Below, in pieces: positions 5,877-15,009 of a DNA stretch of 64,000 nt; the stretch's first letter is position 1; each line of letters starts with the position of its first letter. Source of the DNA: Clostridia bacterium (GTDB taxonomy: Bacteria > Bacillota > Clostridia > Oscillospirales > Acutalibacteraceae); assembly GCA_017399065.1 (NCBI GenBank), contig JAFQEL010000011.1, positions 62,001-126,000 of the forward strand. The letters run 5' to 3'. A model generated the notes under the pieces. That model saw nothing but the letters and a program-made list of their open reading frames with translations. It did no database searches and was not told the DNA's origin. Both the position numbers and the translations under genes were made by a program.

Positions 5877-8156
5877 ATGAGAAACATTCTGAATTTCAAC
5901 AGCGATTGGCTTTTTTCAAAATCAACCGAGGGTATTCCCGCTGCTGTGCCTGCAGAGTGTGAGCAGGTAAGCCTGCCCCACACATGGAACGCAACCGACG
6001 GACAGGACGGCGGCAACGATTACCACAGAGGCACCTGCTGCTATGCAAAGCAGTTTGCAAAAGCAGACCTGCCGCAGACCGACCGCATTTACCTTGAAAT
6101 CAAGGGTGCAAACTCCTCTGCCGAGGTTTACCTCAACGGAACAAAGCTCGCTTCACACGACGGCGGCTATTCAACCTGGCGTGTCGATATGACCGATTCT
6201 CTCAAAGAAGACAACCTCCTTATAATCACAGTAGATAACTCACCCAACGATTATGTTTATCCGCAGATGGCTGACTTCACCTTCTACGGCGGTCTTTACC
6301 GTGACGTAAACGTAATCGGCGTCAGCGAATCTCACTTTGACCTCGACTATTACGGTGCACCCGGCATCAAGGTCACACCCGAGGTTAAGGGTAAAGATGC
6401 TGAAATTGATATCGAGGTTTATATAACAAATAAAAAAGACGGTCAGACTCTCCGTTATACAATCATAGATGCAGAGGGCAACGTTGTCGCAACCGAAACA
6501 ACAGACGATAACGATGAAGATTTTGACATCAAAAATGTTCACCTCTGGAACGGTAAGAAAGACCCCTATCTCTACACCGCAACGGTTGAGCTGCTCGACG
6601 GTGACACAGTGCTTGACAACGTAAGCACACGCTTCGGCTGCCGCACCTTCAGGGTTGACCCCGAAAAGGGCTTCTTCCTCAACGGTGAGAGCTATCCGCT
6701 TCGCGGCGTATCCCGACATCAGGACAGACTCGGCATAGGCAACGCACTTCTTCACGAGCACCACGAGGAAGATATTGAGCTTATTCTTGAGGTAGGTGCA
6801 AACACAATCCGCCTTGCTCACTATCAGCACGATCAGTATTTCTATGACCTTTGCGACGAAAAGGGTCTTGTAATCTGGGCTGAGATTCCCTATATCTCAA
6901 AGCATCTTCCCGACGGCAGAAAGAACACAATCTCGCAGATGACAGAGCTTGTTGCACAGAATTACAACCACGCATCAATCTTCTTCTGGGGACTTTCAAA
7001 CGAAATCACAATGGGCGGTGCAGAAGACCCTGACCTTATCGAAAATCACAAGCTTCTCAACGACCTTGTGCACAAGATGGATAAGACCCGTCTTACAACT
7101 ATCGCCGTTGTTTCAATGTGCGGTATTGATGCATCATATATTAAAATTCCCGACCTCGTTTCCTACAACCACTACTTCGGCTGGTACGGCGGCGACACCA
7201 CAATGAACGGCCCGTGGTTCGATAAATTCCACGCAAAGTATCCGAACATTCCGATCGGTATGAGTGAATACGGCTGTGAGGCTCTCAACTGGCACAACTC
7301 CGACCCCAAGCAGGGCGACTACTCCGAAGAATATCAGGCATTCTACCACGAAGAGCTTATCAAGCAGCTTTTCTCACGTCCCTACATCTGGGCAACACAC
7401 GTATGGAATATGTTTGATTTCGGTGCAGACGCACGTGCAGAGGGCGGCGAAAACGGTCAGAACCACAAGGGTCTTGTAACCTTTGACCGCAAGTATAAGA
7501 AGGATTCATTCTATGCATACAAGGCATGGCTTTCCGACGAGCCTTTTGTTCACCTTTGCGGCAAGAGATATATCGACCGTGTTGAGGACACAACTAAGGT
7601 AACCGTTTACTCAAATCAGCCCGAGGTTGAGCTTTTTGCAAATGGCAAATCCTTAGGCAAAAAGACTGCGGCTGACCACTTCTTCTACTTTGACGTGCCC
7701 AACGCAGGTGAAACAACACTCACAGCAGTTGCTGGTGATTGCAAGGACGAGAGCGTAATACGCAAGGTTGACAAATTCAACGAGGACTATCTTCTCCGCG
7801 AAAAGGGTGCGGTTCTTAACTGGTTTGACGTAACGGAGCCCGAGGGCAAGCTTTCAATCAACACGCCTATCGGTGAGGTTCTTAAAACATTCCGCGGCAA
7901 GTTCGTACTGCTGTCATTCGGCAGAGTCATAATGAAAGAAATGAAATCAAACTCCAAATCCAAGGAGAAGAGCGGCGGCGGATTTTCTGTATCAGGCTTC
8001 AAGTTTTCACCGGAGCTGGTGCAGATGATTGGCGGCTTCTCTATCCTCAGAGCATCAAGTATGCTCGGAATGGTCAACGTCAGCCTTACAAAGGAACAGC
8101 TCCTCTCAATCAATAAGAAGCTCAACAAAATAAACAAGCCTAAAGCCAAAAAATAA
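5877..8156 (+). CDS. GH2 glycosidase, probable beta-glucuronidase/uronidase
   Basis: A 759-residue family 2 glycosidase with N-terminal sugar-binding domain (about 1-165), immunoglobulin-like domain (about 170-265) and TIM barrel (about 270-560). The acid/base is E376 in GLSNEI and the nucleophile E464 in MSEYGCE. N529 and K531 form an NxK motif (QNHKG) of the type that contacts the substrate carboxylate in beta-glucuronidases; some GH2 galactosidases and galacturonidases also carry it. No signal peptide is seen, so it acts in the cytoplasm. Genes for mannonate breakdown follow within 12 nt, which favours a uronidase. The last 110 residues form an extra domain of unknown role. ATG start behind AGGAGG. 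Confidence 0.85.
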   Translation: MRNILNFNSDWLFSKSTEGIPAAVPAECEQVSLPHTWNATDGQDGGNDYHRGTCCYAKQFAKADLPQTDRIYLEIKGANSSAEVYLNGTKLASHDGGYSTWRVDMTDSLKEDNLLIITVDNSPNDYVYPQMADFTFYGGLYRDVNVIGVSESHFDLDYYGAPGIKVTPEVKGKDAEIDIEVYITNKKDGQTLRYTIIDAEGNVVATETTDDNDEDFDIKNVHLWNGKKDPYLYTATVELLDGDTVLDNVSTRFGCRTFRVDPEKGFFLNGESYPLRGVSRHQDRLGIGNALLHEHHEEDIELILEVGANTIRLAHYQHDQYFYDLCDEKGLVIWAEIPYISKHLPDGRKNTISQMTELVAQNYNHASIFFWGLSNEITMGGAEDPDLIENHKLLNDLVHKMDKTRLTTIAVVSMCGIDASYIKIPDLVSYNHYFGWYGGDTTMNGPWFDKFHAKYPNIPIGMSEYGCEALNWHNSDPKQGDYSEEYQAFYHEELIKQLFSRPYIWATHVWNMFDFGADARAEGGENGQNHKGLVTFDRKYKKDSFYAYKAWLSDEPFVHLCGKRYIDRVEDTTKVTVYSNQPEVELFANGKSLGKKTAADHFFYFDVPNAGETTLTAVAGDCKDESVIRKVDKFNEDYLLREKGAVLNWFDVTEPEGKLSINTPIGEVLKTFRGKFVLLSFGRVIMKEMKSNSKSKEKSGGGFSVSGFKFSPELVQMIGGFSILRASSMLGMVNVSLTKEQLLSINKKLNKINKPKAKK

Positions 8157-8168
8157 GGAGATAATAAA

Positions 8169-9215
8169 ATGAAGCTTTCATTCCGTTGGTACGGAGAGTC
8201 CGACCCGATTTCACTCCAATATATCCGCCAGATTCCCAATATGAAATCAATCGTCAGTGCGGTTTACGACGTTAAGCCCGGCGAAGTATGGCCCGAAGAG
8301 TCAATTGCAAAAATGGCAAAGCAGTGTGAGGACAACGGCCTTGTCTTTGATGTTGTCGAGTCAATCCCAGTGCACGAAAACATCAAGCTCGGCAGAGGTA
8401 ATGTAGACGAGCTTCTTGAGGTCTACTGCGAAAACATCCGCCGCTGTGCAAAGTACGGCGTAAAGTGCGTAACCTACAACTTTATGCCCGTATTTGACTG
8501 GACACGAACACAGCTTGACAAGGTTGCGGCTGACGGCTCAACAAGCCTTGTAATGTATTGGGAGCAGATGAAGGGTCTTGACCCGCTCAAGGATGATATT
8601 CACCTGCCCGGTTGGGATTCAAGCTACACTCAGGACGAGGTAAGAGAGCTTATCTCTGCTTACGGCGAAATCGGTGCAGACGGTCTCTGGGCAAACCTTG
8701 AGAAATTCCTCAAAAAGGTTATTCCCGTAGCAGAAGAATGCGGTGTCCGAATGGCAATTCATCCCGACGACCCGCCCTATCCTATTTTCGGCCTGCCGAG
8801 AATCATCACAAACGAAGAAAACCTTGACCGTATGCTCAGCATAGTTGATTCACCCGCAAACAGCCTCTGCCTTTGCACAGGCTCACTCGGCTGTGCGGCA
8901 ACAAACGACGTTGTGGCTATGGTAAGAAAATACAGCGAGATGGACAGAATCGCTTTCATGCACATGAGAAACATCCTCATTATGGAGGACGGCAGTTTTG
9001 AAGAGAGCGGTCACCTTTCATCCTGCGGCAGTCTTGATATGTATGAAATCACAAAGGCACTTGCCGAAACAGACTTTGACGGCTACGTAAGACCCGACCA
9101 CGGCAGAATGATATGGGGCGAAACAGGCAAGCCCGGCTACGGTCTTTACGACCGTGCACTCGGTGCGGCATATATCAACGGACTGTTTGAAGCCTGCGAA
9201 AAAGCGGCAAAATAA
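8169..9215 (+). CDS. uxuA: D-mannonate dehydratase
   Basis: A 348-residue enzyme of the UxuA family (EC 4.2.1.8), close to the roughly 350-residue Gram-positive form. It converts D-mannonate to 2-keto-3-deoxygluconate using a divalent metal. Visible signatures include the N-terminal LSFRWYG, the metal-site region MAIHPDDPP (about 197-205), LCLCTGSLG, HMRN, and the late GYVRPDHGRMIWGE. It is the second gene of the uronate operon, 12 nt after the GH2 gene, with its own GGAG site. Confidence 0.95.
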   Translation: MKLSFRWYGESDPISLQYIRQIPNMKSIVSAVYDVKPGEVWPEESIAKMAKQCEDNGLVFDVVESIPVHENIKLGRGNVDELLEVYCENIRRCAKYGVKCVTYNFMPVFDWTRTQLDKVAADGSTSLVMYWEQMKGLDPLKDDIHLPGWDSSYTQDEVRELISAYGEIGADGLWANLEKFLKKVIPVAEECGVRMAIHPDDPPYPIFGLPRIITNEENLDRMLSIVDSPANSLCLCTGSLGCAATNDVVAMVRKYSEMDRIAFMHMRNILIMEDGSFEESGHLSSCGSLDMYEITKALAETDFDGYVRPDHGRMIWGETGKPGYGLYDRALGAAYINGLFEACEKAAK

Positions 9216-9232
9216 AACGGAGGAATAATAAA

Positions 9233-10084
9233 ATGCAGAAGAATGTACTCAATACAGACCTTACAGGCAAGGTTGCCGTAGTTACAGGTGCAGGCGGCGT
9301 GCTTTGCAGTGCTTTTTCAAAGACGCTTGCACGTGCAGGCGCAAAGGTTGCTTTGCTCGACCTCAATGATGCTGCCGCTGAAGAAGTAGCAGCACAGATC
9401 CGTGCAGAAGGCGGTGAAGCTAAGGCATACAAGTGCGACGTGCTCAACAAGGAAATCTGCTACGAGGTTGCTGACACAGTTGAAAAAGAAATTGGCAAGT
9501 GTGATATCCTCATCAACGGTGCAGGCGGTAACAACCCCAAGGCTACAACTGACAAGGAGTATTTTGAGCTCGGCGATATCGATGCCGACACAAAGAGCTT
9601 CTTCGACCTTGACAGTGCAGGCGTAGGCTTTGTATTCAACCTCAACTTCCTGGGCACACTTATTCCTACACAGGCATTTGCACGCCAGATGGTAGGCAGA
9701 GAGGGCTGTAACATAATCAACATCAGCAGTATGAATGCTTACACACCGCTCACAAAAATCCCTGCTTACTCAGGTGCAAAGGCTGCAATTTCAAATTTCA
9801 CACAGTGGCTTGCCGTACACTTCAGCAGAGTCGGTATCAGAGTCAACGCAATCGCACCCGGCTTTTTCTCAACGAAACAGAATGCCGCACTTCTCTGGAA
9901 TCCCGACGGCTCGCCCACAGCCCGCACAGGCAAAATTCTTGCCGCAACACCTATGGGCAGATTCGGCAAAAGCGAGGAGCTTGACGGAAGCCTTCTCTTC
10001 CTCCTGAATAACGATGCCGCAAGCTTCATCACAGGCGTTGTAATCCCCGTTGACGGCGGTTTCTCGGCATACTCAGGTGTTTAA
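9233..10084 (+). CDS. SDR-type D-mannonate oxidoreductase
   Basis: A 283-residue short-chain dehydrogenase. The nucleotide fold begins VAVVTGAGGVLCSAF (about 12-26), followed by a downstream NGAGG and the catalytic Ser (NISSMNAY) with Tyr/Lys in YSGAK (about 179-183). Gram-positive uronate operons often use such an SDR (YjmF-like) for fructuronate to mannonate (EC 1.1.1.57) in place of the long-chain UxuB. The position between uxuA and the KDPG aldolase gene supports this. Substrate assignment rests on context. Confidence 0.85.
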   Translation: MQKNVLNTDLTGKVAVVTGAGGVLCSAFSKTLARAGAKVALLDLNDAAAEEVAAQIRAEGGEAKAYKCDVLNKEICYEVADTVEKEIGKCDILINGAGGNNPKATTDKEYFELGDIDADTKSFFDLDSAGVGFVFNLNFLGTLIPTQAFARQMVGREGCNIINISSMNAYTPLTKIPAYSGAKAAISNFTQWLAVHFSRVGIRVNAIAPGFFSTKQNAALLWNPDGSPTARTGKILAATPMGRFGKSEELDGSLLFLLNNDAASFITGVVIPVDGGFSAYSGV

Positions 10085-10108
10085 TTTAAAATTAAAAGGA
10101 GCAGTAAA

Positions 10109-10753
10109 ATGAATCCTATTTCTGAAAAAATTTCATCAATCGGCGTTGTGCCCGTAATCAAACTCAACAATCCCGAAAGAGATGCTGCTGACCTTGCAGC
10201 CGCTCTCTGCAAGGGCGGTGTACCCGTCGCAGAGGTCACCTTCCGTGCGGCAGGTGCGGCAAAAGCAATCAAGCTTATGAGCGAGGCTCAGCCCGATATG
10301 CTCGTAGGTGCAGGCACAGTACTCACAACCGCTCAGGTTGACGAAGCAATCGAGGCAGGTGCAAAGTTTATCGTTACACCGGGTCTTGATATTGAAATCG
10401 TAAAGTACTGTCAGGAAAAAGGCATTGAGATTTACGCAGGCTGTACAACACCTACAGATTATCACGCAGCATACAAGCTCGGCCTTGAAGTGCTCAAGTT
10501 CTTCCCTGCAGAGCAGAGCGGCGGCCTTGCCAAAATCAAGGCAATGAGTGCTCCCTTCCCGATGTTCAAGGTTATGCCCACAGGCGGTATTTCTCTTAAA
10601 AACCTCGGCGAATACTTTTCCTGCCCCGTTATAGCTGCTTGCGGCGGCTCATATATGGTAACCGCAGACCTTATTGACAACGGCAAGTGGGACGAAATTA
10701 CAGAACTCTGCGAAAAATCCGTACAGATTGTCAAGGAGGCACGTGCAAAATGA
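10109..10753 (+). CDS. kdgA: 2-keto-3-deoxy-6-phosphogluconate aldolase
   Basis: A 214-residue class I aldolase of the KDPG/KHG family (EC 4.1.2.14) that splits KDPG into pyruvate and glyceraldehyde-3-phosphate. Motifs include the PVIKLNN strand, VAEVTFR with the catalytic Glu (about 43-49), VGAGTV, FIVTPG, the Schiff-base lysine region LKFFPAEQSGG, and PTGGIS. Its stop overlaps the ATG of the next gene by 4 nt (ATGA), indicating translational coupling to the kinase that makes its substrate. Confidence 0.95.
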   Translation: MNPISEKISSIGVVPVIKLNNPERDAADLAAALCKGGVPVAEVTFRAAGAAKAIKLMSEAQPDMLVGAGTVLTTAQVDEAIEAGAKFIVTPGLDIEIVKYCQEKGIEIYAGCTTPTDYHAAYKLGLEVLKFFPAEQSGGLAKIKAMSAPFPMFKVMPTGGISLKNLGEYFSCPVIAACGGSYMVTADLIDNGKWDEITELCEKSVQIVKEARAK

Positions 10754-11778
10754 AAAAGGTTGTAACCTTCGGTGAGCTTATGCTCCGCCTTCAGCCTTAC
10801 GATTATCTCCGCTTTGTGCAGGCAGATTCGTTTGAAGCTACTTTCGGCGGCGGTGAGGCAAACGTTGCGGTTTCGCTTGCAAACTACGGCTTTGATGCAC
10901 ACTACGTAACAAAGCTTCCCAAGCACGCAATCGGTCAGATGGCTGTAAACAGCCTTCGCAAATACGGCGTCAACACCTCTGACATTACAAGAGGCGGCGA
11001 CAGAGTAGGCATATACTTCCTTGAAAAAGGTGCTTCACAGCGCGGCAGTGTATGTATTTATGACAGAGCACACTCTGCAATTGCCGAAGCTAAGGCAGAG
11101 GATTTTGATTGGGACAAAATTTTTGACGGTGCTGAATGGTTTCACTTCACAGGCATCACTCCCGCACTCGGCGGCGACCTTGTAGAAATCTGCAAGCAGG
11201 CTTGTATTGCGGCAAAGGCACACGGAGTCAAGGTAAGCTGTGACCTCAACTACAGAGGCAAGCTCTGGACACGTGACGAGGCAAGAGCAGCTATGACCGA
11301 GCTTTGCAAATATGTTGACGTATGCATCTCCAACGAAGAAGATGCAAAGGATGTTTTCGGCATTGAAGCAGAAAACACAGACATCACCGCAGGCGAGCTC
11401 AATAAAGAGGGATACAAGTCCGTTGCCCGTCAGCTTGCCGACAAATTCGGCTTTGAGAAGGTTGCAATCACACTGCGTGAGAGCAAGAGTGCATTTGATA
11501 ACGACTGGAGTGCTATGCTCTACGACGTTGCAAGCGACGAATACTGCTTCTCAAAGGTATATCACCTGCACATTATCGACCGTGTAGGCGGCGGTGACAG
11601 CTTCGGCGGCGGTCTTATCTACGCACTTCTCAGCGGTAAGGACACTCAGGCTGCTGTTGAGTTTGCTGTTGCGGCATCCGCACTCAAGCACTCAATCGAG
11701 GGCGACTACAACTTCGTAACAGTTGACGAGGTTGAAAAGCTCGCAGGCGGCAACGCATCCGGCAGAGTACAGAGATAA
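10750..11778 (+). CDS. kdgK: 2-keto-3-deoxygluconate kinase
   Basis: A 342-residue PfkB-family sugar kinase (EC 2.7.1.45) that phosphorylates KDG to KDPG. Signatures are VVTFGELMLRL at the N-terminus, FGGGEANVAVSLA (about 34-46), and the C-terminal DRVGGGDSFGGGL motif with the catalytic aspartate. ATG at 10750 is chosen because it overlaps the aldolase stop and begins at the conserved N-terminus; an upstream in-frame start would add 21 non-homologous residues. It is the last gene before a strong terminator. Confidence 0.93.
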   Translation: MKKVVTFGELMLRLQPYDYLRFVQADSFEATFGGGEANVAVSLANYGFDAHYVTKLPKHAIGQMAVNSLRKYGVNTSDITRGGDRVGIYFLEKGASQRGSVCIYDRAHSAIAEAKAEDFDWDKIFDGAEWFHFTGITPALGGDLVEICKQACIAAKAHGVKVSCDLNYRGKLWTRDEARAAMTELCKYVDVCISNEEDAKDVFGIEAENTDITAGELNKEGYKSVARQLADKFGFEKVAITLRESKSAFDNDWSAMLYDVASDEYCFSKVYHLHIIDRVGGGDSFGGGLIYALLSGKDTQAAVEFAVAASALKHSIEGDYNFVTVDEVEKLAGGNASGRVQR

Positions 11779-11794
11779 ATTTTCATATTTCACA

Positions 11795-11828
11795 AAAAAA
11801 CGGTGTAATTTTCGTTACGCCGTTTTTT
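11795..11828 (+). terminator. Terminator of the uronate operon
   Basis: AAAAAACGGTGTAA pairs with TTACGCCGTTTTTT, with one mismatch, and ends in six U residues. Confidence 0.85.
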
Positions 11829-11897
11829 ATATTTATATTGCTTTTTTATTTTACGGTTGTTAAACTGTAATTATAAAAGTTCAAGGAGATTTGCCCT

Positions 11898-13994
11898 ATG
11901 TTTGAAAAAGCAAAGTGGATATCCAAAGGCACAAAACGTGACGACGGCAGCAGACTTTTCCGCAAGAGCATCAACATTGAAAAAGCGGTCAAAAAGGCCG
12001 TTATGCACACCGTTGCACTTGGCTACGGTGAATACACGATAAACGGTAAAATCATAACTGACGAGGTACTTTCTACTCCGTTTACCAAGTTTGATTCACG
12101 CACACTTTATCTCACCTACGATGTGACCGAGTTTATCGGTGAAGGCGAAAACGTAATCGGTGTTTTTGCAGGCAACGGATGGTATAACGATATCGGTAAA
12201 ACCTGGCACTATCAGGCGGCAACCTGGAGAAACAACATTAAAATGATAATGCAGCTGGAAATTGAATACACCGACGGCACAAGTGAAACCGTTATATCCG
12301 ACAGCAGCTGGAAAACCGAAAACGGCCCCGTTACATACAACCACATCCGCGAAGGTGAAACCTACGATGCAAGGCTTGAAATCCCCGGTTGGAATCTGCC
12401 GGGATTTGATGACAGCGGTTGGATAAACGCTAATGTCTGCGCAGGTCCCGGCGGTATAATTGAGCCTGCAGACTGGGTACCGATTAAAAAAATCCGCACA
12501 TTAAAGAGTAAATATCTCGGCAACGGAATTTATGACTTCGGCGAAAATGTTTCGGGCTGGGTGAAGATAAGGACAAGCGGCGAAAGAGACACCGAAATTC
12601 AGCTCGTTTATGCCGAGCAGCTGAAAAAAGACGGTAGTGACATAGATAACGAAAACATCAATTCATTCACACATCAGCAGTTTCACACCGATAAATATAT
12701 CCTCAAGGGCGACGGCACCGAGGATTGGGAACCGAGATTTGTCTACCACGGTTTCCGCTATGTAAAGGTTGTAAATGCACCTGAGGATTTTGAGGTTGAG
12801 GGATGTGTTGTGCACACGGATTTACAGAGTGTCGGCTCATTTGAATGTTCCGACGAAATGCTCAACAAAATCCACAGTGCATCAAGGCTTGCAACGCTGA
12901 CAAACTTTATGGGTTTACCTACCGACTGTCCGCACCGTGAGCAAAACGGCTGGACGGGTGACGCACAGCTCTCGTGTCAGCAGGCACTGCATAACTTTGA
13001 TATGGTCAAGGCCTATAAAAAATGGCTTAACGATTTCAAGGATGCACAGCGCCCCGACGGCTCACTGCCTGCAATAATTCCCACAGCAAGCTGGTACGAT
13101 TGGTACATAGGTCCTGCGTGGGACGGTGCAATAATCAACATTCCGTGGCAGATATATCAGCTTAACGGTGACGACAGCGCGATAAAGCAGATGTGGGAGA
13201 ATATGAAGCTCTACATCGATTACCTCGATACCGTGCAGGATGACGGCATACTCTACATCGGCCTTATCGATTGGTGTGCTCCCGAAAATACTCAGCGTTG
13301 CCCTAATTACGTCACAAGCACTGCAGATTACTCCGACCTTGCAAAAACAATGTCAAAGTGTGCGGTAATAATGGGTGAAGATCCGACACCGTACAAAGAG
13401 CTTTCCCACAGAATCAGAAAAGCTTGGCGTAACAAATTTCTCGGCGACGAAGAGCTTGAAAAAAAGCAGACCTGCCTTGCCTGCGGAATTTATTTCAGAA
13501 TGTACGAGCCTGACGAAATACCGCAAAAAGCCGCCAAGCTTGCAAAGCTCATAGAAGAAAACGGCCGGCATATCGACTGCGGTATCCTCGGTGCAAAATA
13601 TATTTTCTCCGCACTTGACGATAACGGCTACTGCGACGTGCTCTACAAAATGATAACCGAGCCCACATACCCGAGCTACGCTCATTGGATAAACTGCGGT
13701 ATGACAACACTGTGCGAAGACTGGGAGATGAAAAACTCGCTCAACCACCATATGTACAGCGAGGTTGACCACTGGTTTTACCGCCATATTGCAGGTATTA
13801 AAATCGACGAAAAAGGCATCGTAATCGAGCCGAACTTCTTATCTGCACTCGATTGGGCAAAGGCAACGCACAAAGATATAAGTGTAAGTTGGGATAATGA
13901 AAACCTTACCGTAACCGTACCGAAAAATGCGGTTGTAATTATCGGCGGTAATTCGTTTGATATTGAAGCCGGTACTCATACATTCAGGAGGTAA
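11898..13994 (+). CDS. GH78 alpha-L-rhamnosidase
   Basis: A 698-residue enzyme with N-terminal beta-sandwich domains (about 1-290) and an (alpha/alpha)6 catalytic barrel. The GH78 signature DCPHREQNGWTGDAQ starts at D343 and includes the acidic residues E348 and D355 expected at the active site; ASWYDW and DWCAPE lie in the barrel. It releases terminal L-rhamnose from pectin or flavonoid glycosides. No signal peptide is seen, so it is probably cytoplasmic. Start ATG behind AAGGAGAT. Its stop overlaps the ribosome binding site of the following GH16 gene, so the two form an operon. Confidence 0.9.
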   Translation: MFEKAKWISKGTKRDDGSRLFRKSINIEKAVKKAVMHTVALGYGEYTINGKIITDEVLSTPFTKFDSRTLYLTYDVTEFIGEGENVIGVFAGNGWYNDIGKTWHYQAATWRNNIKMIMQLEIEYTDGTSETVISDSSWKTENGPVTYNHIREGETYDARLEIPGWNLPGFDDSGWINANVCAGPGGIIEPADWVPIKKIRTLKSKYLGNGIYDFGENVSGWVKIRTSGERDTEIQLVYAEQLKKDGSDIDNENINSFTHQQFHTDKYILKGDGTEDWEPRFVYHGFRYVKVVNAPEDFEVEGCVVHTDLQSVGSFECSDEMLNKIHSASRLATLTNFMGLPTDCPHREQNGWTGDAQLSCQQALHNFDMVKAYKKWLNDFKDAQRPDGSLPAIIPTASWYDWYIGPAWDGAIINIPWQIYQLNGDDSAIKQMWENMKLYIDYLDTVQDDGILYIGLIDWCAPENTQRCPNYVTSTADYSDLAKTMSKCAVIMGEDPTPYKELSHRIRKAWRNKFLGDEELEKKQTCLACGIYFRMYEPDEIPQKAAKLAKLIEENGRHIDCGILGAKYIFSALDDNGYCDVLYKMITEPTYPSYAHWINCGMTTLCEDWEMKNSLNHHMYSEVDHWFYRHIAGIKIDEKGIVIEPNFLSALDWAKATHKDISVSWDNENLTVTVPKNAVVIIGGNSFDIEAGTHTFRR

Positions 13995-13998
13995 TAAA

Positions 13999-14937
13999 AT
14001 GCTCAGAAATATTTTAAAAAGAGGCGTCAGATTTCTCATAGCAATCGTCACACTTATCAGCCCCTCTCTTCTCGGCACACTCGACCTCGGCAGAATCCCC
14101 GACGAAACCAAAACAATCGATATGAGCAAGTTCACGGACGAGCCCGTATGGGCAGATGAATTTGACGGCACAGAAATTGACCGCACAAAGTGGAATTTCC
14201 CCTGGTGGGAAACCGAACGCAAGGGCGGTTACTGGCACGAGGATATGGCAAGCGTAAAAGACGGCAACCTCATTATCCGTGCAGAATATCTCGAAGAGCC
14301 GCTTGAAAACAGATATTACGAAGATTGGAAAGACGAAATAAACTTTAAGGAGTACAAGCCCGGTTGGTACACGGCCTGCCTTCGCACAGCCGATCAGTAC
14401 GAGCAGTGCTACGGCTACTTTGAGGTACGCTGTAAGCTGCCTGCCGCAACAGGTATGTGGAGTGCATTCTGGATGATGAACCACAATGTTGAAGACGTTG
14501 ACGGCACAGGTAAGGACGGCACTGAGGTAGATATCTTTGAATCAATGTACTACAAAGACTACTGGTGGGGCAACGACGCTGTTATCAGCGGTATTGTCTA
14601 CGACGGCTACGGTGCAGACAAGAAGGGCGACTCGATAGGTAAGGTTTACGTCGGCGGTGACCCCTATAACGAGTTCAACACCTACGGACTTGAGTGGAGT
14701 CCGACAGAGTATATATTCTACGTAAACGGCGTTGAAACAGGCAGACTTTCCACAGGCGGCGTTTCACAGAACCCCGAATACCTTATTCTCTCCTGCGAGT
14801 TTGCAGGTCAGAACGGTGTTCAGTGGTCTGACAGACACGGTACGGGCGAAATCAGCAAAACACCTGAAGAGAACTGGCCCGCAGAGTTCGTAGTAGATTA
14901 CGTCAGATGCTACCAGTATAAGGAATTCGTTAAGTGA
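13999..14937 (+). CDS. GH16 beta-glucanase-like enzyme, membrane-anchored
   Basis: A 312-residue protein. Residues 1-30 hold a basic start and hydrophobic helix (RFLIAIVTLISPSLLG), a signal or anchor. Residues about 45-310 form a GH16 jelly roll with FWMM, the catalytic signature E176-V-D-I-F-E181 and the late YGLEWSPTEYIFYVNG. The family cleaves beta-1,3 or beta-1,3-1,4 glucans, laminarin, or agar-type galactans; the substrate cannot be decided here. ATG 13999 follows AGGAGG directly. It is coupled to the GH78 gene 4 nt upstream. No terminator follows, but a strong promoter starts the next unit. Confidence 0.85.
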   Translation: MLRNILKRGVRFLIAIVTLISPSLLGTLDLGRIPDETKTIDMSKFTDEPVWADEFDGTEIDRTKWNFPWWETERKGGYWHEDMASVKDGNLIIRAEYLEEPLENRYYEDWKDEINFKEYKPGWYTACLRTADQYEQCYGYFEVRCKLPAATGMWSAFWMMNHNVEDVDGTGKDGTEVDIFESMYYKDYWWGNDAVISGIVYDGYGADKKGDSIGKVYVGGDPYNEFNTYGLEWSPTEYIFYVNGVETGRLSTGGVSQNPEYLILSCEFAGQNGVQWSDRHGTGEISKTPEENWPAEFVVDYVRCYQYKEFVK

Positions 14938-14942
14938 TATCC

Positions 14943-14971
14943 TTGACATATAAGTTTTTTTAATATATTAT
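14943..14971 (+). promoter_or_regulatory. Promoter of the DUF5058 pair
   Basis: -35 TTGACA (14943-14948), 17 bp, -10 TATTAT (14966-14971). Confidence 0.75.
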
Positions 14972-15009
14972 AATTAATTGAATTTTTAAAATTAAGGTTG
15001 GTGAGCTGA

